From JBCCXL01 sp039191605 (GTDB lineage Bacteria; Acidobacteriota; Thermoanaerobaculia; Multivoradales; JAHZIX01), in contig JBCCXL010000009.1 of NCBI GenBank assembly GCA_039191605.1, forward strand, positions 124,001-188,000: a DNA stretch of 64,000 nt. The letters run 5' to 3'. This document shows, one piece after another, positions 16,536 to 25,568 of the stretch; within the stretch, counting starts at the first letter, position 1, and every line of letters begins with the position of its first letter. The notes beneath the pieces were generated by a model. The model saw nothing but the letters and a program-made list of their open reading frames with translations, had not been told where the DNA came from and did not search any database. Made by a program: the position numbers and the translations under genes.

Positions 16536-16995
16536 TCCCCGGGAGTTCAGGCCTCGGAAGCTCAGGCCCGCGGGCCTAGGCCGAGAGAGTCGGCCTGGGG
16601 GAGTCCGCTGGATTCGCTAGGAGCTCGCCGAAGAGCTGCTAGGAAAGGCCCTCTTTGCGCGCTAATTTCCTCCTGAGCCTCGTTGATAGGGGCCGGAGAA
16701 TCGCTTCTCTTTGCTTGATTTCACTGCGTCGGCGGCGGATGGGTTACCGAGCTCTCACCGGCTCCTCGGGCCTTGCTGGTCGGGGTTCTTCGCGGTGCTC
16801 TAGGACAGCCATAACGGAGCCGTAGAGCTTGCGAAGAGGCCGTCAGTGGCCTACCATGGAGAGCCCGGGTCTGCCTATCTTCGCCGCTACCGAGAGCACT
16901 GCTGTTTGGCGAAACTGTGGGCAGCATCATTGAAATGCAAGGCATCGTTGGCCGCCGGAGAGCGGCGACGAGACGATAGGAAAGGAGCGAAAGCT
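16536..16995. other. Spacer before ilvE with degenerate repeats
   Basis: 460 bp. Its first part (about 16540-16660) is a degenerate 14-15 bp-period repeat rich in tcagg and ctagg, including a taggccga/tcggcct hairpin near 16577-16597 without a T tract. The rest shows no RNA gene, leader peptide rich in branched-chain residues, or convincing promoter. Confidence 0.4.
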
Positions 16996-17952
16996 GTGGC
17001 TGAGACGAATCCCTTCGAGGGCGCCCGTTGGATTTGGATGAACGGTCGCTTGGTGGAGTTCGACGACGCACGGGTTCATGTTCTCGCTCACGCCCTGCAT
17101 TACGGCTCGGGAGCCTTCGAGGGCATCCGCTGTTACGAGACCCCCGAGGGTCCGGCGATCTTCCGGCTCCAGGAGCACCTCGAACGCCTGGTGAAAAGCT
17201 GCGCCATCTACCGCACGGAAGTTCCCTTCAGCGTCGATGAGCTGAGGGCTGCGGTGTACGAGACCATCGCCGCCAACGAGCTGGATTCCTGCTACATCCG
17301 CCCGCTGGTCTACCGCGGCCTCGGCACCCTCGGGGTGTACCCGGGGAACTGTCCGGTGGACGTGTCGGTGGCCGCCTGGTCGTGGGGGGCTTACCTCGGT
17401 GAGGAAGCCCTCTCCAACGGAGTGGACGTTTGCGTTTCCTCGTGGCGGCGGGCGGCGCCCTCGACCTTTCCTACCCTCGCCAAGGCTACCGGCAACTACC
17501 TCTCCTCCCAGCTGATCAAGATGGAGGCGATGGCCAACGGCTACGCCGAGGGTATCGCCCTCGACGTCGACGGCAATCTCTCGGAAGGCTCCGGGGAAAA
17601 CCTCTTCATCGTCGAGGGTGGCAAGCTGCTCACCACTCCGCTCACCGCCTCGGTGTTGCCGGGCATCACCCGAGACTCGGTGCTCAGCCTCGCCCGGGAA
17701 GAGGGCATCGAGATCGTGGAGCGCAACCTGCCGCGAGAGCTGCTCTATATCTGCGACGAGGCCTTCTTCACCGGCACCGCGGCGGAGGTCACGCCGATTC
17801 GCTCCGTCGACCGGCTGACGGTGGGCTCTGGCCGCCGCGGACCGATCACCGAGCTGCTGCAGCGTCGCTTCCTGGACATCGCCAACGGCCGCGCGGAAGA
17901 TACCTTCGGCTGGCTGGAGCGAGTGCCCACCGCCGATGCGGTGGCGACCTGA
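16996..17952 (+). CDS. ilvE: Branched-chain amino acid aminotransferase
   Basis: A 318-residue fold-type IV PLP transaminase that interconverts branched-chain amino acids and their 2-oxo acids. Visible: ALHYGSGAFEGIRCYET, IFRLQEHLERLVKSC, the PLP-lysine region STFPTLAKATGNYLSSQLIKMEA with the KATGNY motif, GYAEGIALDVDGNLSEGSGENLFIV, LPGITRDSVLSLA and FFTGTAAEVTPI. The GTG at 16996 is taken as the start because aaaggag lies eight bases upstream and homology starts at NPFEGARWIWMNGRLV. An upstream ATG at 16846 would add 50 residues that look non-coding. Very close to group I IlvE enzymes. Confidence 0.95.
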   Translation: MAETNPFEGARWIWMNGRLVEFDDARVHVLAHALHYGSGAFEGIRCYETPEGPAIFRLQEHLERLVKSCAIYRTEVPFSVDELRAAVYETIAANELDSCYIRPLVYRGLGTLGVYPGNCPVDVSVAAWSWGAYLGEEALSNGVDVCVSSWRRAAPSTFPTLAKATGNYLSSQLIKMEAMANGYAEGIALDVDGNLSEGSGENLFIVEGGKLLTTPLTASVLPGITRDSVLSLAREEGIEIVERNLPRELLYICDEAFFTGTAAEVTPIRSVDRLTVGSGRRGPITELLQRRFLDIANGRAEDTFGWLERVPTADAVAT

Positions 17953-18110
17953 GGCTTGACGAACGCCAGAATTCCAGAATGCCAGCTCCGAGAAAGATCC
18001 CCTGATTCGAGCCCCCCGGCCCCTCGGAAGACCCGCTCGCGGCATCTTTGCCCTGAGAGATATCACCGTGAGCTATCCCTAGACCGTGCCGCTGAGGAAC
18101 GAGACGCCCT

Positions 18111-19295
18111 ATGAATATCAACGATCTGCTCAAAGTGGCCGTCGACCGCAAGGCGTCGGATATTCATCTCAAGGTCGGTAGCCAGCCGGTCTGCCGAATC
18201 GATGGTGACCTCACGCCGCTCAACGACATGAAGCGGTTGATGCAGGAAGACACCATCCAGATGGCCTTCTCGATGATGAATGCGCGCCAGAAGCAGCGCT
18301 TCAAAGAAGAGTTCGAGATCGACATCTCCTATTCGGTGCCGGGGCTCGGCCGTTTTCGAGTCAACGTCTTCCAGCAGCGTGGCGCCGTGGGCCTGGTGCT
18401 GCGAGTCATTCCCGCGCGCATTCACTCGATTCGGGAGCTGATGCTGCCGAAGGTGCTAGAGAAAATCTGTGAAGAGCGCCGGGGCATGGTGTTGTGCACC
18501 GGAACCACCGGTTCCGGTAAGTCCACCACCCTGGCTTCGATGATCGATTACATCAACGCCAAGCGGGCGGATCACATCATCACCGTCGAGGATCCCATCG
18601 AGTTTCTGCATCGGGATAAGCGCTCGCTGCTCAACCAGCGCGAGATCGATGTCGACACCCGCGGTTTCGCCACCGCCCTGCGCGCCGCCATGCGTCAGGA
18701 TCCGGATGTCGTGCTGGTGGGTGAGATGCGTGATTTCGAGACCATCGAAACCGCTCTGCTGGCGGCGGAGACGGGGCATTTGGTGTTTTCCACCCTGCAT
18801 ACGGTGGACGCCACGGAGACCATCAACCGAATCATTTCGGTGTTCCCTCCGCATCACCAGAAGCAGATCCGAATCCAGCTCGGCCAGGTGCTGCGGGCGG
18901 TGATCTCCCTGCGCCTGGTGCCCCGCGCCGACGGCATCGGACGAGTGCCGGCGACGGAGGTGATGATCACCACGCCCTATATCCGGGAGTGCATCGAGGC
19001 CAAGGAGAAGACCAAGTTCATTCGCGAGCAGATCGCCCTCGGAACCAGCCAGTACGGGATGCAGACCTTCGATCAGAGTCTGTATACGCTCTATAAGAGT
19101 GGCCTCATCACCCTGGAAGAAGCGATGAAGCGGGCCTCCAATCCGGACGAGTTCCGCCTCAAGGTCGAGGGCGTGCAGTTCACCGCGGATATCTCCCGAG
19201 AGGAGATGGAGTCTTCCCTGGAGATGGACTTCGCCGGCGGCGACGATCTGCTCAGCGACGGCGATTCCCTGGAGTTCGAGCTCGAAACCACCTGA
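18111..19295 (+). CDS. pilT: Type IV pilus retraction ATPase PilT
   Basis: A 394-residue PilT/GspE-type hexameric ATPase that powers pilus retraction and twitching. Walker A GTTGSGKSTT at 131-140, the Asp box ITVEDPIEFLH, the Walker B VVLVGEMRDFETI and the His box HLVFSTLHT are intact, and TKFIREQIALG resembles the C-terminal AIRNLIRE-type motif needed for retraction. An acidic tail (FAGGDDLLSDGDSLEFE) closes the protein. gaggaa lies about 12 bases before ATG 18111. No other pilus genes are adjacent. An MglA-type polarity GTPase is encoded at 7.7-9.0 kb, which suggests polarised twitching motility; this link is inferred. Confidence 0.95.
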   Translation: MNINDLLKVAVDRKASDIHLKVGSQPVCRIDGDLTPLNDMKRLMQEDTIQMAFSMMNARQKQRFKEEFEIDISYSVPGLGRFRVNVFQQRGAVGLVLRVIPARIHSIRELMLPKVLEKICEERRGMVLCTGTTGSGKSTTLASMIDYINAKRADHIITVEDPIEFLHRDKRSLLNQREIDVDTRGFATALRAAMRQDPDVVLVGEMRDFETIETALLAAETGHLVFSTLHTVDATETINRIISVFPPHHQKQIRIQLGQVLRAVISLRLVPRADGIGRVPATEVMITTPYIRECIEAKEKTKFIREQIALGTSQYGMQTFDQSLYTLYKSGLITLEEAMKRASNPDEFRLKVEGVQFTADISREEMESSLEMDFAGGDDLLSDGDSLEFELETT

Positions 19296-19320
19296 GGGCG
19301 AGCGCCCAAGAATGCTTCAG

Positions 19321-19376
19321 GGCCGTCGCCTAAGGCCCCTCGCCCAAGGACCGTCGCCGGTGGCTCGATGTCGCAA
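19321..19376. repeat. Degenerate 14-bp tandem array between pilT and recX
   Basis: About four units of the form ggccgtcgcctaa at 19321-19333, 19334-19347, 19348-19361 and 19362-19376. Confidence 0.55.
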
Positions 19377-19484
19377 GGGCTGTAGGACTTTGGGGGGGCT
19401 GTCTGAGGCGCGCTGCGTCGCTGGGGCGAAAGTCAGGAGGATCGCCGCAATGACCCCGATGGATCGAAGCCGGAAGAAACTCTC

Positions 19485-20030
19485 TTGAGATCAGCTTCCA
19501 GGGAGGGCCCCAAGCCCCCCACCAAGCCCTGTCACGATCGCGCCCTGGACTTCATCGCCCGGCGGCCTCATTTCACCGCGGAGCTGCGCTCCAAGCTGCT
19601 GAAGCGGGGCTACGGGCAGGAAGAGGTGGCGGCTACCCTGGAGACCCTGCAGGGGAAGGGCTGGGTCGACGATGGCGAGACGGCGCGGAGCTTCGTGCGC
19701 CAGCGCCTGGCCCGAGGTCCCACCGGCCGCCGCCGCCTGCAGGCGGAGCTGGGGCGGCGAGGGGTTTCCTCGGAGATCGCCGCCGCGGTGCTGGACGAGC
19801 TGATGCCGGAGGACGAAGCCCCCGCCGCGCAGGAGGCGGCGAGAGCCTGGATGCGTCGCCGCCGCGGCCGCTGGGATCGTGCTGCCCTGGCCCGGCATCT
19901 GCAGGGAAAGGGCTTCGCGCCCCGTGCTATCGTTGCGGCGCTCGAGCTGCTGCGGCGCGCGGTGGAATCCGCTTCCTCGGAGAATGTCGAGGAAGACGAT
20001 CTGGCGCTTTGGGAGGACGATCTCCCCTGA
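19485..20030 (+). CDS. recX: Regulatory protein RecX
   Basis: A 181-residue RecX-family modulator of RecA filaments, built of repeated three-helix units. The N-terminal repeat ALDFIARRPHFTAELRSKLLKRGYGQEEVAATLETLQGKGWVDD and the LARGPTGRRRLQAELGRRGV repeat are typical, followed by a third partial repeat and an acidic tail (EEDDLALWEDDLP). Start is a TTG at 19485 without a clear ribosome-binding site, so the true start is uncertain by a few residues. recA is not in the window; alaS follows, as in many genomes where recX and alaS are neighbours. Confidence 0.85.
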   Translation: MRSASREGPKPPTKPCHDRALDFIARRPHFTAELRSKLLKRGYGQEEVAATLETLQGKGWVDDGETARSFVRQRLARGPTGRRRLQAELGRRGVSSEIAAAVLDELMPEDEAPAAQEAARAWMRRRRGRWDRAALARHLQGKGFAPRAIVAALELLRRAVESASSENVEEDDLALWEDDLP

Positions 20031-20189
20031 GTCGGCAGGAAGGCATCCGCCTCCCTCGACCGACACCACCGGCCGATACCATCCTGCCTGCTGCTCGCGT
20101 TCCCCTCCTCGCCTCGAAGCCTCGCTTCCTGCCCTACCGGCGCTTTCCCCTCCTGCCTAACTTCTGGCGTCCGAGCTGCGGACGCCGCC

Positions 20190-22865
20190 GTGAGCATTCT
20201 GATGAAGAGCCAAGACATTCGTAAGAGCTTCCTCGACTTCTTCGCTCAGCGCGACCACCGCGTGTTGGCGAGTGGACCCCTGGTTCCCCATGGGGATGCC
20301 ACTCTGCTCTTCACCAATGCCGGCATGGTGCCCTTCAAGAACGTCTTTCTCGGGCTGGAAGAGGCTCCCCATCCGCGAGCGACCACGGCTCAGAAATGCC
20401 TGCGGGTCTCCGGAAAGCACAACGACCTGGAGAACGTTGGTCCGAGCCCGCGGCACCACACCTTCTTCGAGATGCTGGGGAACTTCTCTTTCGGGGATTA
20501 CTTCAAAGAGCAGGCGATCCGCGACGCCTGGGAGCTGGTGACGGAGGTTTGGGGTCTGCCGGTGGAGCACCTCTACGCCACCGTTTTCGAAGAAGATGAC
20601 GAGGCCCACGAGCTGTGGAATCAGCTTTCCTCGCTGCCTCCAGAGCGAATTCTGCGCTGTGGTGCGAAGGATAATTTCTGGGCCATGGGGGAGACCGGCC
20701 CCTGCGGCCCCTGCTCCGAGATCTTTGTCGATACCCGCCCTGAAGAGCCCTCCGTCGATTTCGAAGAAGGCAGCGAGACGGGGCGCTATCTAGAGATCTG
20801 GAACCTGGTGTTCATGGAATTCCAGCGCGGCGAGGATGGCGAGCTACGCCCGCTGCCGAACCCCTCCATCGATACCGGAGCGGGCCTGGAACGCTTAGCG
20901 GCGGTGCTTCAGGGAGTGGGCAACAACTACGACAGCGACCTCTTCCAGCCCATTCTTCAGGCCACCACCGAGATCTCCCCTCGACGCGAAGAGCTGCTGC
21001 GGGGTGAGGTGGAGGACGGCGTGGTCTCCCTGCGGGTGATCGCCGATCACCTGCGGGCGGTGACCTTCCTGCTCTCCGACGGCGTGATTCCGGGCAACGA
21101 GGGGCGGGGCTATGTGCTGCGGCGGATCCTGCGGCGGGCCCTGCGCCACGGCATGGGCCTGGGCTTCGAGGAGCCCTTCCTCTACCGCCTGGTGCCGGTG
21201 CTGGAGGAAGTTCTGGGGGACGCCTACCCTCAGCTCGCTCAGACCCGGGAGGCCACCGTGGCGACGGTGCGGGCGGAGGAAGAGAAATTCCTCTCGACGC
21301 TGGCCACCGGCGCCCGGCTGCTGCAGCAGGAGATCGACGGCGCTCGCCGGGAAGGGGCCGAGCGGCTGGGGGGGGAGAGAGTTTTTCGCCTTTATGACAC
21401 CTACGGCCTGCCGGTGGAGGTGATCCGAGAGATCGCCGAGGAGGAGCGCTTCGGCATTGACGAGAAGGGCTTCGAGGCGGAGCTGGAGGCTCAGCGGGAG
21501 CGTGCTCGTCGCGCCACTGGAGAAGGGCAGAAGCGGGTGGGAGCCCTCACCGCGGCCCTCGCCGGCGCGGCGGACGAAGAGACCGAATTCCTCGGCTACG
21601 ACCAGCTGGAGCTGGAAGATGCCGAGGTGCTGCGGCTGGCGGTGCTCAGCGGCGGCGATGCCCTCGCCGCCACGGCCTTGACGGCGGGGCAGGAAGGAGC
21701 GGTGGTGCTCGACCGCACGGTCTTCTACGCCGAAGGCGGAGGCCAGGTGGGGGACGTCGGCAGACTGCGGTGGGAGGGCGGCAGCGCCCGGGTGACCGAT
21801 ACCCGCAAGGGCGGCGGCATCTTCTTCCACTTCCTCGAGGTAGAGGAAGGGCAGCTGCAGGTCGGCGCGAAGCTTTCCCTCGAGGTGACGACCGCAACCC
21901 GCCGCGAGGTCCAGCGGCACCACACCGCGACTCATCTTCTCCACGCTGCCCTGCGGGAGCGCCTGGGAAGCGGAGTGCGGCAGGCCGGATCGCTGGTGGC
22001 GGCGGATCGCCTGCGCTTCGACTTCACCTATCCGGAGCCGGTGAGCGCCGAGATCTTGGACGAGCTGGAGTCGCGCATTAACGGCTGGGTGCTGGAGGCT
22101 CTGCCGCTGCGCACCGCCTACCGTAGCTACGAAGAGGCGGTGGCAGCAGGGGCGATGGCTCTCTTCGGAGAGAAATACGGCGACGTGGTGCGCACCGTGG
22201 AGATCGCCGATGCCAGCCTCGAGCTCTGCGGTGGCTGTCACGTCGGCAATACCGGCGAGATCGGCATGGTGCTCCTCACCGGCGAGAAGGGTATCGCCTC
22301 CGGCGTACGCCGGGTGGAGGCCGTCGCCGGCGAAGCCGCCCTCGCTCTGGTGCGCCAGCAGCGCGGCGCCCTTGCCGAGGTCGCCCGCGCCGTCGGCGTA
22401 GGAGCGGATCAGGCGGCGACGGAGATCGTCTCTCTGAAAGGGCAGATCCAGGGTTTGGAAGACGAGCTCTCCCGGCTTCGTCTCGAGATGGTGGCCGGTG
22501 CTGCCAGCGATGCCGGTAGCCGGGAGGAGACCGTAGGGGAGGTCAAAGTCCGCCTCCAGCAGGTGCCCATGGCGCCCCCCGGCGAGCTGAGGAATATGGC
22601 GGATACGCTGCGGTCCAAGGTGGGGTCGGGAGTGGTGGCCCTGGGCGCCGCGGAGTCCGGCAAAGTGACTCTTCTCGTGGCGGTGACGGAAGACCTCGTG
22701 GGTCAGGTGCACGCCGGCAAGATCGTCAAGGCCGCCGCCGCCGTGGTCGGCGGTGGAGGCGGAGGGCGTCCGGATTTCGCCCAGGCTGGCGGCAAGGACG
22801 AATCCCGCCTGCCGGAAGCCCTGGACGTCGTCGTGGCGGAGGTGCGAGCACAGCTGGAGGGCTAA
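20190..22865 (+). CDS. alaS: Alanine-tRNA ligase
   Basis: An 891-residue class II alanyl-tRNA synthetase. The aminoacylation domain opens with DIRKSFLDFFAQRDHRVLASGPLVP and FTNAGMVPFKNVFLG, with NDLENVGPSPRHHTFFEMLGNFSFGDYFK (motif 2 region) and GAGLERLAAVLQG (motif 3). The editing domain has HHTATHLLHAAL and the zinc-binding CGGCHVGNTGEIG. The C-terminal oligomerisation/C-Ala domain has the glycine-rich VVGGGGGGRPDFAQAGGKD. Full length. A GTG at 20190 and an ATG at 20202 are both possible starts. It lies 159 bp after recX. Confidence 0.98.
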   Translation: MSILMKSQDIRKSFLDFFAQRDHRVLASGPLVPHGDATLLFTNAGMVPFKNVFLGLEEAPHPRATTAQKCLRVSGKHNDLENVGPSPRHHTFFEMLGNFSFGDYFKEQAIRDAWELVTEVWGLPVEHLYATVFEEDDEAHELWNQLSSLPPERILRCGAKDNFWAMGETGPCGPCSEIFVDTRPEEPSVDFEEGSETGRYLEIWNLVFMEFQRGEDGELRPLPNPSIDTGAGLERLAAVLQGVGNNYDSDLFQPILQATTEISPRREELLRGEVEDGVVSLRVIADHLRAVTFLLSDGVIPGNEGRGYVLRRILRRALRHGMGLGFEEPFLYRLVPVLEEVLGDAYPQLAQTREATVATVRAEEEKFLSTLATGARLLQQEIDGARREGAERLGGERVFRLYDTYGLPVEVIREIAEEERFGIDEKGFEAELEAQRERARRATGEGQKRVGALTAALAGAADEETEFLGYDQLELEDAEVLRLAVLSGGDALAATALTAGQEGAVVLDRTVFYAEGGGQVGDVGRLRWEGGSARVTDTRKGGGIFFHFLEVEEGQLQVGAKLSLEVTTATRREVQRHHTATHLLHAALRERLGSGVRQAGSLVAADRLRFDFTYPEPVSAEILDELESRINGWVLEALPLRTAYRSYEEAVAAGAMALFGEKYGDVVRTVEIADASLELCGGCHVGNTGEIGMVLLTGEKGIASGVRRVEAVAGEAALALVRQQRGALAEVARAVGVGADQAATEIVSLKGQIQGLEDELSRLRLEMVAGAASDAGSREETVGEVKVRLQQVPMAPPGELRNMADTLRSKVGSGVVALGAAESGKVTLLVAVTEDLVGQVHAGKIVKAAAAVVGGGGGGRPDFAQAGGKDESRLPEALDVVVAEVRAQLEG

Positions 22866-23002
22866 GCTCCCTCAGCCTAGGCTTTCTCTTCGCATCGACA
22901 CTCGCTCGCTGGATCTGCTCCCAGCACTGTCCCCGGGCGTGATTTGATAAGGTTCCAAGCATACTTACACCGCCTCCAAGCACCGCAAGATTCCGCCATC
23001 TC

Positions 23003-23734
23003 ATGATCCAGCCCCGACGAAGAACCCTTCCCCTTCCGACACCCTTTTCATGGGGTGGAGCCGGGTGCTGGATCTTCTCTATGGCTCTCGTATGGGCGAT
23101 GGCTCTGGGGCTCTCGTTTCCTCTCCCCGCCGACGCTTCAGAAATCAAGATGACCGTCCGCCCCGACGGCACCATCTTCATCTACAACGAGCGTCCAGAG
23201 CATCGAGCCCGCCGCACCTCCGGTCGCCTGATGGCGGTGCCCAGCGACGAGCTCGATCGACTGATTCGCCATTACGCGCAGCAGCATCGGCTGGAGGAGC
23301 GACTGGTGCGCGCCATCGTGCAGGTGGAGTCGGGATACAACCCTCGGGCGCGATCGGTGAAGGGGGCCCAGGGGCTGATGCAGCTGATGCCGGCGACGGC
23401 CCGTTCCCTAGCGGTGGAAGATCCCTACGATCCAGCGCAGAATTTGATGGGCGGGACGGCCTACCTCCGCTCTCTGCTGGATCGTTACGGAAATCTACGC
23501 TTCGCCCTCGCGGCCTACAACGCAGGGCCCACAGCGGTGGATCGCTACGGCGGTATTCCGCCCTATCGGGAGACTCAGCGATACGTCACCAAGGTGCTCG
23601 GGTTGGTCGAGAGCGAAGGCGGCAGCGCGTCGGCCTTCGACGCTTCGGACGATGGTCCCCGACCTGAGATCTTCGTAAGCCGCGATGAGAACAATCGATT
23701 GGTGTTCTCCACCGAGCCACCGGGAGGGCGTTGA
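23003..23734 (+). CDS. Secreted lytic transglycosylase (SLT domain)
   Basis: A 243-residue exported peptidoglycan-cleaving enzyme. An N-terminal hydrophobic segment (about 22-42) ending in PADASE looks like a signal peptide. A short DUF4124-like strand region (MTVRPDGTIFIYNE) precedes the SLT/lysozyme-like fold: LVRAIVQVESGYNPRARSVKG with catalytic Glu109, GLMQLMPATA, NLMGGTAYLRSLLDRYGN and LAAYNAGPTAVDRYGG, then YVTKVL. All signature segments of family 1 (Slt70/MltC-type) transglycosylases are present. A later ATG at 23081 would still give a signal peptide, so the start is not fixed. It probably acts in cell-wall turnover. Confidence 0.9.
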   Translation: MIQPRRRTLPLPTPFSWGGAGCWIFSMALVWAMALGLSFPLPADASEIKMTVRPDGTIFIYNERPEHRARRTSGRLMAVPSDELDRLIRHYAQQHRLEERLVRAIVQVESGYNPRARSVKGAQGLMQLMPATARSLAVEDPYDPAQNLMGGTAYLRSLLDRYGNLRFALAAYNAGPTAVDRYGGIPPYRETQRYVTKVLGLVESEGGSASAFDASDDGPRPEIFVSRDENNRLVFSTEPPGGR

Positions 23735-23888
23735 GGAGCCTCTCTCCTCCGGACCTTTCAACCTCTGCTTCCCTTTCCTCTACCGACCTTCCGTAGGCGA
23801 ACGATCTCTCGTGCTGGCCCAGGGGTTCGGTTCGCTAACGACTTCTCGTTGGCGAGGCCTTTGCGGTCCTCAGGGCCACCCACCACCT

Positions 23889-24446
23889 ATGCTCAACCTT
23901 CCCAATCTCCTCACCATCTTTCGGATCCTGCTGGTGCCGATCCTGGTGGTGGTCTTGTTGACCAAGTTCCCGGGCAAGGAATTCGTTGGTCTTTTCCTCT
24001 TTCTGCTGGCTGCCCTCACCGACTTTCTAGACGGATTTCTCGCCCGTCGCCGGCAGCAGATCACGCGATTGGGCAAGCTGCTGGATCCAGCGGCGGACAA
24101 GATCCTCACTTCTGCAGCGCTGATCTCCTTGGTGGAGATGAATCCCGAGGCGACGCCGGCGTGGATGGTGGTGGCGATCATCGCGCGGGAATTCGCCATC
24201 GGTTCGCTGCGCTCCTTCGCCGCGTCGGAGCAGGTGGTGATCGCCGCCAGCTCTCTGGGCAAGGTGAAGACGGTGACCCAGGTGATCGCCATCTCTCTGC
24301 TGATCCTCTACAACCAGCTGGGCTCATTGCAGCTGCTGGCGACCATCGCGCTGTGGGTGGCGATGGTGCTGACCTTGATCTCCGGTGCAGAATATTGCTG
24401 GCGCTTCGGGAACCAGCTCTTCATAGACCGCAAGAGCGCTGGGTAG
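23889..24446 (+). CDS. pgsA: CDP-diacylglycerol-glycerol-3-phosphate 3-phosphatidyltransferase
   Basis: A 185-residue integral membrane enzyme that makes phosphatidylglycerol phosphate from CDP-diacylglycerol and glycerol-3-phosphate. The CDP-alcohol phosphotransferase motif D-x2-DG-x2-AR-x8-G-x3-D-x3-D is complete: DFLDGFLAR, then G, then LDPAADK. MLNLPNLLTIFRILLVPIL is the classic PgsA N terminus, so ATG 23889 is used rather than the longer frame beginning at 23685. Several membrane helices are evident. It follows the transglycosylase by 154 bp. Confidence 0.94.
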   Translation: MLNLPNLLTIFRILLVPILVVVLLTKFPGKEFVGLFLFLLAALTDFLDGFLARRRQQITRLGKLLDPAADKILTSAALISLVEMNPEATPAWMVVAIIAREFAIGSLRSFAASEQVVIAASSLGKVKTVTQVIAISLLILYNQLGSLQLLATIALWVAMVLTLISGAEYCWRFGNQLFIDRKSAG

Positions 24447-24625
24447 AGAAGCCTTTAGGGTAGGCGAAGCCCGCTCTAGGCCCGGAGAGCGTAGAGGGCT
24501 GGAGGCATGAATCAGTAGAGCAGGTTGTGGCCGCGCGGCCGGCCGGCCGCTGGCTGTTGTCGGAGGGATTCGCGGGAATGGTGGTGGAATCCTCCGAAGC
24601 AGAGGAGCAGAGAGCTTGATCTTTA

Positions 24626-24674
24626 CCCTGTCTTCCTTGCTGCCCTGTCTCCTTGCCGCCCTGTTCTATTGCCC
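24626..24674. repeat. Three 16-bp tandem units in the pgsA/membrane-protein spacer
   Basis: ccctgtcttccttgctg (24626-24642), ccctgtctccttgccg (24643-24658) and ccctgttctattgccc (24659-24674). The same spacer has a GC palindrome (ccgcgcggccggccggccg, near 24531-24549) that could end transcription from either side. Confidence 0.65.
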
Positions 24675-24678
24675 CGCC

Positions 24679-25113
24679 CTAGGACTCTTGGGAGCCTCCG
24701 TTGCCGACCATCAAGCTCAGCAGGTAGAGCGTGATGATCAAGGCGAAGGCGTAGGTCGGCGGGGTGGGGAAATGCCGTAAGGAGATGCCCAGGAGCAGCC
24801 CCAGGAAAGCCAGATCTACGGCGGTGATGCGGTTCAGCAGACCGCGGGTGCTGCCGGGGAGCACCGCCAGGTTCAGCACGCCGACGAAGGCGAGAAGGGC
24901 GGCAAAGACGAGGCTGTAGCCGCGGAATAGCTGCCACAGGGTCAGCTCGGTGCCGGCGACGTTCCAGATGTAGGTGGTGATCAGGCTGTAGATCTGATTT
25001 TCCGTCGGGTTGTTGCCCACGGCTTCGGTGGCGAAATGTCCCAGCAGGTGAGCGACGGAGGTCAAGGCCAGGAGGGTCGAGGCGAGGCCGAAGAGGATCT
25101 TCTTTGCGTTCAT
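24679..25113 (-). CDS. Small four-helix membrane protein (LIC_13387-like)
   Basis: A 144-residue hydrophobic protein with about four membrane helices (roughly 7-25, 58-83, 92-110 and 115-137). The conserved-looking HLLGHF motif near residue 22-27 and the YIWNVAGTELTLWQLFRGYSL segment resemble a family of uncharacterised membrane proteins I know as LIC_13387-like; the assignment is from memory of the pattern. Its ATG overlaps the stop of the upstream membrane protein (ATGA at 25110-25113), so the two are translationally coupled and share an operon with pepF. Function unknown. Confidence 0.75.
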   Translation of the reverse strand: MNAKKILFGLASTLLALTSVAHLLGHFATEAVGNNPTENQIYSLITTYIWNVAGTELTLWQLFRGYSLVFAALLAFVGVLNLAVLPGSTRGLLNRITAVDLAFLGLLLGISLRHFPTPPTYAFALIITLYLLSLMVGNGGSQES

Positions 25114-25568
25114 CGTTGGGTCCACAGTCGGTGAGCCACCAGAAAGGTGAGGAAGAAGCCCACGAGGGGAGTGACCAGGAGCAGGTCCGATAGCCGGATT
25201 CCTTTGCCGGGCAAGTGGGCCTCCTGAGCGAGCCAAAAGGCCAGGCAGGTAGGGGCGAGGAGGAAAAGGGTTCCGGCGGTGCGGCGCTGCCGCTCCGCTT
25301 CTTTGTGGGCGTACTCCCGCTCCCCCTGGGTGGCGAGCTCATCCTCTACGTGGCGCCAGCGCGCCGCCTCGATCTCGTCGATTCTCCAGCGCGCCAACAG
25401 CCCACAGGCAAAGCCGAGGAAGAATAAAACAATGTGGGCGACAGCGGCGCCGACGTTGCCGAAGCTGCCGAGGGGGCCGAATCCGGCGCTGGCCAAGAGG
25501 GAGAGCAGCACGCTCACCGCCGCTACCGCGGCGGCTCCATCCTGCAGCGCCGACAGGCGCCACCTCAC
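25110..25568 (-). CDS. Hypothetical membrane protein coupled to pepF
   Basis: A 152-residue protein with about four membrane helices (roughly 12-30, 35-55, 98-113 and 124-145) and a charged Glu/Arg-rich cytoplasmic segment in the middle (RIDEIEAARWRHVEDELATQGEREY). The GTG start at 25568 overlaps the TGA of pepF (GTGA), which fixes the start and argues for coupling; the longer frame beginning at 25838 lies inside pepF and is rejected. I do not recognise the family. Neighbours suggest no specific role. Confidence 0.75.
   Translation of the reverse strand: MRWRLSALQDGAAAVAAVSVLLSLLASAGFGPLGSFGNVGAAVAHIVLFFLGFACGLLARWRIDEIEAARWRHVEDELATQGEREYAHKEAERQRRTAGTLFLLAPTCLAFWLAQEAHLPGKGIRLSDLLLVTPLVGFFLTFLVAHRLWTQR

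Noticed and set aside
16846..16995. Extra 50-residue N terminus for IlvE
   Set aside because: Not homologous to the family, and a well-placed aaaggag precedes the GTG at 16996.
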